Assembly (NCBI GenBank): GCA_030036985.1
Contig: JASHSD010000536.1
Coordinates: 1 to 5,410 of the forward strand
From: Bryobacteraceae bacterium
GTDB taxonomy: Bacteria; Acidobacteriota; Terriglobia; Bryobacterales; Bryobacteraceae
Direction of reading: 5' to 3'
Length of the DNA stretch: 5,410 nucleotides
Part shown: positions 1-5,410 of the stretch, in pieces
How the letters are laid out: the number at the start of each line of letters is the position of its first letter
How positions within the stretch are numbered: the first letter of the stretch is position 1
Notes under the pieces: generated by a model
What the model was told of the DNA's origin: nothing
Database searches by the model: none
The model's input: only the letters and a program-made list of their open reading frames with translations
Translations under genes and position numbers: made by a program

Positions 1-2
1 CA

Positions 3-356
3 TTGAGACACGATCCGGTGTTCCTCTTCTTCCGCATCGCCGTCAGCGTGGTCGCCGTGCCGATACTCGAGGAGCTTTTCTGGCGCGGATGGCTGATGCG
101 CTGGCTGATCGATTCGCAGGATTTCGAACGCATCCCGCTCGGAACGTACGCGCCCTTCGCGTTCTGGATAACCGCGCTGCTGTTCGCATCCGAGCACGGA
201 GCGTTTTGGGACGTGGGTCTGGCCGCGGGCATCGTCTACAACTGGTGGATGGTGCGGACGCGCAACCTGTGGGACTGCATCCTCGCCCACGCCGTGACCA
301 ACGGAGTCCTCGCGGCTTATGTCGTGATTGCCGGACAATGGCAATATTGGCTCTGA
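3..356 (+). CDS. CPBP/CAAX-type intramembrane protease, C-terminal half (5' end outside window)
   Basis: This is the C-terminal 117 or so residues of an integral-membrane metalloprotease of the CPBP (CAAX protease and bacteriocin-processing, 'Abi') family. All three family motifs are visible, numbering from the first full codon: EELFWRG (E23, E24, R28), FASEH (F61, H65) and HAVTN (H96, N100). In the family the glutamates and histidines form the metal/catalytic site inside the membrane. Hydrophobic stretches surround each motif. The conserved tail (NWWMVRTRNLWDCILAHAVTNG) resembles the 'CAAX prenyl protease-related' subgroup reported in exosortase/PEP-CTERM genomes, as far as I can judge by eye. 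Full proteins are roughly twice this length. The frame is open at the left edge, so the TTG at position 3 is probably an internal leucine, not the start. The stop lies 6 bases from the end of the oppositely oriented PIN remnant. Substrate unknown; a role in protein sorting to the envelope is inference. Confidence 0.88.
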   Translation: MRHDPVFLFFRIAVSVVAVPILEELFWRGWLMRWLIDSQDFERIPLGTYAPFAFWITALLFASEHGAFWDVGLAAGIVYNWWMVRTRNLWDCILAHAVTNGVLAAYVVIAGQWQYWL

Positions 357-362
357 CGCCTC

Positions 363-640
363 TCACCAGATCGCTCGGAGGTCCGAAGCTCGAATCCTCC
401 CGTCACGCGTAACGAGAAGAAAACCCAATGCGAGAGCGGTCGCGGCGATCACCCGATCGGGCAAATTTAAGATCCAGCGGCGCGAGTCTGAAACCGGACG
501 TCGGGTTTTGCAGGATCCGAACGACGCGATAAGCGACCGCGGGTGGAATTCGCGCGATCAATATCCGCTTCAGCGCGCCGCGACAACCGCCGGTCCTGTT
601 CGAGGTACCGGACGCAGGCGTGTGTATCGACGACCAGCGG
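363..640 (-). pseudogene. Decayed VapC-like PIN-domain toxin gene (ribonuclease), in three frames with internal deletions
   Basis: No single frame encodes a protein here, but three consecutive minus-strand segments read as one PIN-domain protein. Segment A (about 637 down to 552) gives LVVDTHACVRYLEQDRRLS and then RRAEADIDRA, the usual VapC start with the first catalytic Asp (codon 626-628). Segment B (about 552 down to 460, next frame) gives RIPPAVAYRVVRILQNPTSG followed by FRLAPLDL. Segment C (462 down to 363, third frame) gives LPDRVIAATALALG and VTRDGRIRASDLRAIW, then TGA at 363-365. It carries the Asp of LPDR and the Asp of VTRD. Family PIN toxins have about 125-140 residues; this has about 90. 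The stretch between A and B that normally holds the catalytic Glu (the 'SLVE' region) is missing, as is a short piece between B and C. No start codon or SD site is seen in front of LVVDTHA, and no antitoxin gene is recognisable upstream. VapC enzymes cut RNA; this copy cannot be functional. Confidence 0.82.
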
Positions 641-677
641 ACCGGCCCGGGAAGTACAAACAAAAACCTCCGATTAG

Positions 678-694
678 ATCGGACACGATCCGAT
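678..694. promoter_or_regulatory. Short inverted repeat upstream of the NTF2-like gene
   Basis: Six-base arms ATCGGA (678-683) and TCCGAT (689-694) flank a 5-base spacer, ending 22 bases before the chosen ATG at 717. It could be a small operator or a weak hairpin in the 5' leader. Inverted repeats this short occur by chance in GC-rich DNA, and I see no convincing -35/-10 pair next to it, so the call is weak. Confidence 0.22.
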
Positions 695-704
695 GTCAGG
701 GAGT

Positions 705-710
705 GGAGAG
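705..710 (+). promoter_or_regulatory. Shine-Dalgarno site deciding the start at 717
   Basis: GGAGAG sits 6 bases upstream of the ATG at 717. The in-frame ATG at 693 has no purine-rich site in front of it (upstream bases are cacgatccg). This favours 717 as the start, shortening the protein from 141 to 133 residues and removing an unconserved-looking MSGSGEIS leader. Confidence 0.7.
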
Positions 711-716
711 ATTTCG

Positions 717-1118
717 ATGAGCACAGAAGAGAATGTCCGGATTGTGAAGAATTTTCTTGCGGCACTCGGCCGCCGCGACAAGCAAGGTTTGCTGGCGTTG
801 TCTGCGGAAGATATTGAGTGGATCATTCCGGGCGAGGACTGGCCGCTGGCCGGCACGCACCGTGGGCGCGCGGGATTGGAGAATTTACTTCAGAAGGCCA
901 ACGAGACGGTGGAAACTTCCTACCCGGAGCCCCCCGAGTTCATAGCGCAGGGAGATCGGGTTATGGTCGTCGGCTTTGCTACGGGGAGAATCAAAGCCAC
1001 GAAAACGACGTTCGAGGATCACTGGGTCTTCGCTATAACCGTTCGAAATGGCAAAGTGGCGAACATCCGGGAGTATATCGACACGCAGGCACTGGCGCGG
1101 GCCTCCGAGATGGCGTGA
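717..1118 (+). CDS. SnoaL-like / NTF2-like small protein (ketosteroid-isomerase-type fold)
   Basis: An intact 133-residue protein with the order typical of the SnoaL/NTF2-like superfamily. The N-terminal helices (MSTEENVRIVKNFLAALGRR) are followed by a 'D-x-x-W' strand (AEDIEWIIPG), the GTHRGRAGLENLLQ helix, and the curved sheet strands around DRVMVVGFATGRIKA, HWVFAITVRNGKV and IREYIDT. In this fold a cone-shaped pocket binds a small hydrophobic ligand; members are isomerases, cyclases, hydrolases or non-enzymatic binders. Sequence alone does not say which, and I make no substrate call. No signal peptide or membrane segment is seen, so it is probably cytoplasmic. It lies between a PIN-toxin remnant and an SDR remnant. 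NTF2-like and SDR genes are often neighbours, so it may have worked with the now-broken SDR. It shows no sign of decay itself. Confidence 0.87.
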   Translation: MSTEENVRIVKNFLAALGRRDKQGLLALSAEDIEWIIPGEDWPLAGTHRGRAGLENLLQKANETVETSYPEPPEFIAQGDRVMVVGFATGRIKATKTTFEDHWVFAITVRNGKVANIREYIDTQALARASEMA

Positions 1119-1130
1119 GCCCCAGGGCCC

Positions 1131-1400
1131 TGAGCGCTCTCAGATCCTGGCGCTAATTCGCACGCTCGTGGGCTCAACGAGCGGAAGGGCAGGAATTTTC
1201 GGGTGAACTTGCTGTCCGGGTCCGCCGGACGTCCAGCGACTCGACAACGAGACGAGGCAGATGTTCGAATCCCTGATCCCACCGGGAAAGATGGTCGTTC
1301 TGAGGAAATTGCGACGGCCGCGCTGTCCCTTGCCTCATACGATTCGAGCTGCGTGAATGGGGTGGAGTTGTCCGTGGACGGCGACTTCTCGGCCATCTGA
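1131..1400 (+). pseudogene. 3' remnant of a short-chain dehydrogenase/reductase (SDR) gene, frameshifted
   Basis: The C-terminal third of a classical SDR can be read by changing frame. From about 1133 comes SALRSWR, a TAA at 1154-1156, then FARSWA in the same frame, resembling the helix after the catalytic YxxxK. Next LNERK...FRVNLLS (1173-1217) matches the usual 'L..R.IRVN.LSPG' strand. Then PGPPDVQRLDNETRQMFESL and IPPGKM (1216-1293) in the next frame, the PG substrate-loop region. Finally GRSEEIATAALSLASYDSS and CVNGVELSVDGDFSAI (1293-1397), back in the frame of RVNLLS, stop TGA 1398-1400. The family consensus end is GRPEEIA..V.FLASD.SSF.NG.EL.VDGG. The N-terminal Rossmann half with the glycine-rich NAD(P) site and the YxxxK motif are absent, because the intact NTF2-like gene occupies the space upstream. 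Frame changes fall near 1216 and 1293. Non-functional. The 65-codon piece from GTG at 1203 is open but is very unlikely to be a gene on its own. Confidence 0.85.
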
Positions 1401-1490
1401 AATCGGCGGATCTCGGTGAGTGCATGATCGCAGACGTTTACCGATTCTGCCGGGATGGCGCGCGGTCAAAACAGAGCCACTACCGAGTGA
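1401..1490. other. Spacer between converging SDR remnant and glycosidase-like gene
   Basis: This 90-base stretch has no recognisable coding remnant. I searched it for a terminator of the minus-strand operon: there is a 10-base perfect palindrome AGTGATCACT at 1486-1495 overlapping the stop codon, and a 4-base stem CACT/AGTG (1478-1489), but no GC-rich stem followed by a T run on either strand. No terminator is called. Confidence 0.5.
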
Positions 1491-3491
1491 TCACTGAACC
1501 GCCGTGACGCGGTGTGCCCCGCGGGGCAGCAGGACCGCGCAATCGGCCGGACCGGCGCAGTCAATCGGCATGGCGTCTTCGGCTGCCGGGGTCCCGTCCA
1601 CTTCGATTCGCGACGGTTTGCGGTCGAAACGGACAATCGCCCGGCCGCCGCTCGAATATTCGAACCCAATTCGTTTCCCGGATTCGACCGAGGCCGAACG
1701 CAGCTTCGCATTCAGGTCAATCACCGCGATGCCGTCGCGCCTGGCAGCCGGCTCGATTTCATGCGATCCCGCCGGCAGACGAATCGCCGTCGCGGACTGC
1801 ATCGGCCATGGTTTGCCGTCAACCAACGCGCCCGCTCCCGCCGGCCACTTGAGCTCCAGATCGTGCGGCGATTCGACGGTGATTTTGCGTTTGTCTTTTT
1901 CGTAGCGCGTCACCACCGCCGAAGCCGATGCCAGCAGGCCGAGGTCCGGCTTGAGAATACTGTTCTCGAAATAAAGCGCGACGCGGGGAAATGCGGTCGA
2001 TGCCATGTGCACCAGTTCGAAGAGCTCCGTGCCGGTCTGCTGTTTTGTGGGATAAACGTCCTGATACCGATCGACGATATTGATGTCGATGGCGAGGTCT
2101 TCGGTGTGCGTAGTCAACGGCTGGTAGCGTTTGGCGATTTCGGGATAACGCTGCGCTCCCAGGTTCCATACGGTCGCCGGATCTTCGATCAGAAACGAAA
2201 ACGCGTGCGTATCGAGGAGCGGCAGAACGCGCGCGGCGTCAGCGCCGATCGAATCCTTCATGCCTGTATCGAACCGGTCGTCGACATGCGTCAGCACGAT
2301 ATCGAGACTCGGGCGAAAACCGCGGAAAGACTCCACCGTGTTCAGCCAGTCCACCTGCATTCGCTGCGCGAGGCCGGCGCGAAAATCCAGAAACCGGCGC
2401 AGGGATGCGGCGTCGCTGCGTCCATGCCATATTTCGATCGGATCCCAGCCGGATTGAGCGCGGAACTCGGCGCGCACGTTGTCGTTCATGGGCGTAAACC
2501 GCGCCGGATTGCTCGCGCCTTCAAGCGATTCGAAGTAGAGTTCCGCCAGATTGACGCCGTCCCAATCGAAGCGCCGGATCATCTGTTCCAGCCCGGCGCG
2601 AATCGCGGCCACGCAATCGGGATTCTGGAGATTCATCAGCTTCCGCCAGTCGAGCTGCGCGTCCTGCAGCAGCGCGGTTTTTTCGCGCCATTGCGGATGA
2701 TCGTTCCAGAATTTCTCGCTGACGTGCGGCAGTTCGACCCAGGCGTAAACCAGAATGCCGTGACGATGGCAGGCCTCGATGAGGCGTTTCAGATACTCGT
2801 CGCGGTCTTTGTCGGAATCGTAAAAATGCCACGAAGCCGCGTGCAGCGCGCCGATTCCGGCTTTGCGCCAGCGCGCGGCGAGGTAGTCGGGATCGGCGCG
2901 CGTGCGATACGAATAATCGAAAAAAGCCCAGAGATCGGAACTGCGCGCGTCGGGTTCGCGGCCGAGATCGGCCAGGGCCTGCATCAGGTAGGGAAATCGC
3001 TCGTAGCCGTTCGGTCCGGGTGGGGCCGCGACCCACAGCACCGCGCCGGAACCCACGCGGGCGCCCGCGATCAGCGGCGCGGAGGTCCATCTGTCCTTCG
3101 CGAAGACCTGCGCATCCGCCGGCACGTCATAGCGGGGAAGCTCGACCGGCTTTCCCCAAATTATCGGCAGCGACGGATTGTGCACGTCGACCAGATGCAC
3201 GACAGAAACGGTGTCCGTCCGGGCGCGATATCCGAAACTCGCCGCGAGAGGCGAAGAACCTTCGAGGATCAGGGCCGCGCCTTTTTCGACCTTGGTTTTC
3301 CAATCGGCCGAGGCAGGCGTGCCGGGCGGCGCGACGAAGATGTCGGCGGATGCGGCCGGGGCCGCGAAATGGCCAGCCGCCGAAAGAATCGAGGGCCACG
3401 ATCCCGCTTGCGGCCCCAATACGGCAAATGTTCCGCCGAAGGCGGGAAACGCCAGTGCGACGGCCAAAATCACGCTATTTCGTAAATGCAT
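1491..3491 (-). CDS. Secreted glycoside-hydrolase-like TIM-barrel protein with GATase-like N-terminal domain
   Basis: Starting at the ATG at 3489-3491 gives 666 residues with a signal peptide (MHLRNSVILAVALAFPAFGG). The longer ATG start at 3545 puts 18 basic residues in front of it and extends the overlap, so I reject it. Residues about 21-180 look like a class-I glutamine-amidotransferase-like fold without obvious catalytic residues (GAALILEGSSP; IAGARVGSGAVLWVAAPPG). Residues about 186-512 show eight TIM-barrel strands: DLWAFFDYS, GALHAASWHF, GILVYAWVELPH, WDGVNLAELYFES, DIVLTHVDDRF, AFSFLIED, DLAIDINIVDR and RVALYFENS. They resemble GHL10-type and PgaB-type glycosidase-like barrels. Candidate catalytic acids are E317 on strand 4 and E436, D469 or D474 on strands 6-7. 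Residues about 525-666 hold two small beta modules. It is probably periplasmic or secreted and acts on a polysaccharide (inferred). It overlaps the upstream TPR/barrel gene by 17 bases, so translation is likely coupled. Exact family and substrate are not recognised. Confidence 0.85.
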   Translation of the reverse strand: MHLRNSVILAVALAFPAFGGTFAVLGPQAGSWPSILSAAGHFAAPAASADIFVAPPGTPASADWKTKVEKGAALILEGSSPLAASFGYRARTDTVSVVHLVDVHNPSLPIIWGKPVELPRYDVPADAQVFAKDRWTSAPLIAGARVGSGAVLWVAAPPGPNGYERFPYLMQALADLGREPDARSSDLWAFFDYSYRTRADPDYLAARWRKAGIGALHAASWHFYDSDKDRDEYLKRLIEACHRHGILVYAWVELPHVSEKFWNDHPQWREKTALLQDAQLDWRKLMNLQNPDCVAAIRAGLEQMIRRFDWDGVNLAELYFESLEGASNPARFTPMNDNVRAEFRAQSGWDPIEIWHGRSDAASLRRFLDFRAGLAQRMQVDWLNTVESFRGFRPSLDIVLTHVDDRFDTGMKDSIGADAARVLPLLDTHAFSFLIEDPATVWNLGAQRYPEIAKRYQPLTTHTEDLAIDINIVDRYQDVYPTKQQTGTELFELVHMASTAFPRVALYFENSILKPDLGLLASASAVVTRYEKDKRKITVESPHDLELKWPAGAGALVDGKPWPMQSATAIRLPAGSHEIEPAARRDGIAVIDLNAKLRSASVESGKRIGFEYSSGGRAIVRFDRKPSRIEVDGTPAAEDAMPIDCAGPADCAVLLPRGAHRVTAVQ

Positions 3492-5410
3492 ACCAGACCC
3501 CGGCGCGAAAATCGTCGTAATTCGGCCCGCGCGGATTGCCCTCATTGATCAGGTAAGCACCCCGAACGATGCCGACCGTGACCCAGAGGGACTTGGGAGC
3601 GCCAGGCGGCCGGAAGCGAAATCCCGGACCCGTTTCCACGAAGTTGGCCCAATACTGACGCTTGACGTCGAACGTCAGGTTGCCGGCCCAGAACGGCTGT
3701 ACCTTGAACCCGCCCCACGAGGTGGTGAAGCCGACGCGAGTTTGCAAATAGTTGATCAGGTCGTCGTCGAAGCGGCTGATGAACACGCTGTCGCCCAGGG
3801 TTTCGAGGAACCAGCCGCTGTGCTCGGACGCGAGCGACGTGCCATAGGTCTTTGAATAAGAGATGCCGCCGCGGGCATCGCGCGATGGGACGCCGGTCAG
3901 ATAGCTGATGGAGCTGCCGGCCTCAAACCATCCCATCGCGCCGTGCCACGTCTGCGTGGCCACGCCCGCCGCGACGATGAACGCGCTTTCGGAAAGGCCC
4001 TGCGGGATGGGTCCGCCGGTGGTTTCGCGCACGTCCCCGACGAAACGCACAGACACGTAGGGGCGGAACGGCAGCTTCCGGATACGCATCTCGGTCTTGA
4101 TCTGGCTGTATCCGAAGAGATCCTTCCAGCGCGAAGAATATAACGGATAGACCCAAAGCGTGGTGCGAAAACGCTCCGTGCTGGGCCGCAGGTTGTCATA
4201 CGCGCGTTTGGCTTCCTTTGCGATTTCGGGGTCGGAGCTCTGACGGGCGATGTCGAACCAGCGGACGGCGGATTGATCGTCGTGCAGCATATTCTCCGTC
4301 CAGCCGAGCTTCAGGGCGACCGCCGCGTCGAACGGATTCTGCTCGCGCGCCAGCAGATAGTAGCGCTTCGCGTCCTTGAGGAATCCGGCGTTGTAGCTTC
4401 GTTCGCCCAGGATGCGCGGATCGAGTTGTGAATCGCCGGCATGACGGTTTTCCAGAACCAGCGGCATCTTCAGCGCCATGCGGACGCGATTGGCCGCGGC
4501 CGCATCGCCGTGTTCCAGCACGTTGTGAAGAATCGGCATGGCGAGGGCGGTTTGGTTGTCGGCGAGGTAGAGCATTCCGAGCTGCGCCGCATCGGCATAG
4601 TCGGTAGGCGAGGCGTCCACAATGGTTTTGAATTCGCGGATCGCGTCGCCGCGCAGCGATGGATCCTTCTCGGACATCTTGAGGAGCAGGAAGGCCAGTT
4701 CGCTGCGCAGGGTTTCGTTCGCCGGATCCAGCTCCAGCGCGTTGCGGAATTCATAGACGTAGGGATAGCGATCCGGGAGTTGCTCGCGCGCCAGCTCCGC
4801 GGCTCTCATCTCTCCGCCGCGCGATGCGGCGAGCAGCGCGGCCATCTGTCCTTCCGCATTACCCCGCGCCTTCTCGACGCGCGCCAGTTCGAGCAGCACC
4901 GATTTGCGCGCGGGCAGCATTTGGAATGCCGCTTTGTAGTTGGCTGCGGCGAGGTCGAGTTCGTCGCGCTGTTCGGCCAGTTGCGCCAATTCGTAATGCG
5001 CGCTGAAAGTGGGCGGTGATGACGCCAGCGCCTGCTGCCAGCGCGCGATGCCGGCCGCGAGCGGCGCATCGATGTTCGCGAAAGCCTGCGCCGCGGTTGC
5101 AGCCGAAGCGGCGTCGCCCGAATCGCGGACGCGCGCAAAGATCCGGCGCGCTTCGGCCTTGCGCGCGGGCGCGTCGTCATGGGCTTCGTAGCAGAGAAAC
5201 GCGTATTCGAGCGCGACGTGAGTATCGGAAGGTTCGAGCCGCATGGCTTCGCCGAACTGCTCCCGGGCGGTTTCGCTGTCGCCGGTTTTCAGCAGCGTGT
5301 AGGCGAGGTTCTTGCGGATGTCGGCGCGTTGCGGCGAAAGCGCGGCGGCTTTTTCGAAGAAGGCGATAGCAGTGTCGTAATCGTGCGTGCGCAGGGCATC
5401 GAATGCCTTC
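3475..5410 (-). CDS. TPR-repeat protein with C-terminal outer-membrane beta-barrel-like domain (5' end outside window)
   Basis: The frame is open from the right edge to TAG at 3475-3477, giving at least 645 codons. The ATG at 5242-5244 lies inside a TPR repeat (KAFDALRTHDYDTAIAFFEK and NLAYTLLKTGDSETAREQFG precede it), so the true start lies beyond the window. Positions 5409 to about 4159 encode TPR-type helical repeats, for example FSAHYELAQLAEQRDELDLA, NETLRSELAFLLLK and FDAAVALKLGWTENMLHDDQ. From about 4158 to 3478 come roughly 227 residues of alternating, aromatic-rich strands (LWVYPLYSSRW, FRPYVSVRFVGDVRETTG, FRAGVWYAFTK at the very end), as in the barrel domains of NfrA, BcsC and PgaA. 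In those proteins the TPR part sits in the periplasm and the barrel exports polysaccharide through the outer membrane. That role here is inference from architecture and from the glycosidase-like gene that follows it. Which polysaccharide, and whether the barrel is a complete 16-strand pore (227 residues is short for one), remain open. Confidence 0.85.
   Translation of the reverse strand, partial: KAFDALRTHDYDTAIAFFEKAAALSPQRADIRKNLAYTLLKTGDSETAREQFGEAMRLEPSDTHVALEYAFLCYEAHDDAPARKAEARRIFARVRDSGDAASAATAAQAFANIDAPLAAGIARWQQALASSPPTFSAHYELAQLAEQRDELDLAAANYKAAFQMLPARKSVLLELARVEKARGNAEGQMAALLAASRGGEMRAAELAREQLPDRYPYVYEFRNALELDPANETLRSELAFLLLKMSEKDPSLRGDAIREFKTIVDASPTDYADAAQLGMLYLADNQTALAMPILHNVLEHGDAAAANRVRMALKMPLVLENRHAGDSQLDPRILGERSYNAGFLKDAKRYYLLAREQNPFDAAVALKLGWTENMLHDDQSAVRWFDIARQSSDPEIAKEAKRAYDNLRPSTERFRTTLWVYPLYSSRWKDLFGYSQIKTEMRIRKLPFRPYVSVRFVGDVRETTGGPIPQGLSESAFIVAAGVATQTWHGAMGWFEAGSSISYLTGVPSRDARGGISYSKTYGTSLASEHSGWFLETLGDSVFISRFDDDLINYLQTRVGFTTSWGGFKVQPFWAGNLTFDVKRQYWANFVETGPGFRFRPPGAPKSLWVTVGIVRGAYLINEGNPRGPNYDDFRAGVWYAFTK

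Noticed and set aside
379..410. tRNA 3'-end-like string (GGAGG...CTCGAATCCTCCCG) suggesting a tRNA fragment, attachment site or terminator hairpin
   Set aside because: The T-arm does not fold properly (3 of 5 pairs with a 7-base loop, or a 14-base loop), no other tRNA arms are present, and the bases are fully explained as minus-strand codons of the PIN remnant (RDGRIRASDLR).
693..716. ATG at 693 as start of the NTF2-like gene
   Set aside because: No ribosome binding site upstream, whereas the ATG at 717 has GGAGAG at 6 bases spacing and begins at the first conserved-looking residues.
328..720. 130-codon plus-strand frame between the protease and NTF2-like genes
   Set aside because: Low-complexity Arg-rich product, overlaps both neighbours, and lies antisense to the PIN remnant.
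1203..1400. Stand-alone 65-residue protein starting at GTG 1203
   Set aside because: It is the end of an SDR with a frame-shifted inner part; it lacks an SD site, the cofactor site and the catalytic residues.
1486..1495. Palindrome AGTGATCACT over the stop of the glycosidase-like gene as terminator or operator
   Set aside because: Only 10 bases, no loop, no T run and mostly within coding sequence; chance is the simplest explanation.
1512..3485. 657-codon open frame on the plus strand, antisense to the glycosidase-like gene
   Set aside because: It mirrors the codon phase of a GC-rich gene; its product is Arg/Gln/Asp-rich with no recognisable domain, while the minus-strand frame has a signal peptide and ordered domains.
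1..5410. CRISPR array, insertion sequence or long direct repeats
   Set aside because: No spaced repeats, transposase motifs or terminal inverted repeats were seen on reading either strand.

Overview
The window comes from a GC-rich bacterial chromosome. An acidobacterial or similar Gram-negative, exopolysaccharide-producing source is my best guess. It rests on the CAAX-protease-related gene of the type seen in exosortase/PEP-CTERM genomes, an outer-membrane beta-barrel protein with TPR repeats, and overall composition. No rRNA or other taxonomic marker is present, so the assignment is tentative.

Left part (1-1490, plus strand apart from one remnant): the 3' half of a CPBP/CAAX-type intramembrane protease gene (stop at 354-356) is followed by a pocket of gene decay about 1 kb long. 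Immediately downstream, facing the protease gene, lies a broken VapC-like PIN-domain toxin gene (363-640, minus strand), scattered over three frames and lacking its middle. Next comes one small intact gene for a SnoaL/NTF2-like protein (717-1118, plus). After it is the decayed 3' end of a short-chain dehydrogenase/reductase (SDR) gene (about 1131-1400, plus), with two frame changes and an in-frame stop. A 90-base spacer with no recognisable gene separates this from the right part.

Right part (1491-5410, minus strand): two large genes are arranged as an operon that continues past the right edge. The upstream one (frame open to the window end) encodes TPR repeats followed by a C-terminal outer-membrane beta-barrel-like domain. 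Its last 17 bases overlap the start of the second gene, which encodes a secreted protein of about 666 residues. That protein has a GATase-like N-terminal domain, an eight-strand TIM barrel resembling glycoside hydrolases and two small C-terminal beta modules. A TPR/porin protein beside a periplasmic glycan-active enzyme is the layout of synthase-dependent polysaccharide export (BcsC/BcsZ, PgaA/PgaB and PelB/PelA are the known analogues). I infer that these two genes serve export or trimming of an extracellular polysaccharide. The synthase itself would have to lie outside the window.

The most notable results are the two hidden pseudogenes, each readable only by following shifts between frames, and the unassigned glycosidase-like protein coupled to the TPR/beta-barrel protein.
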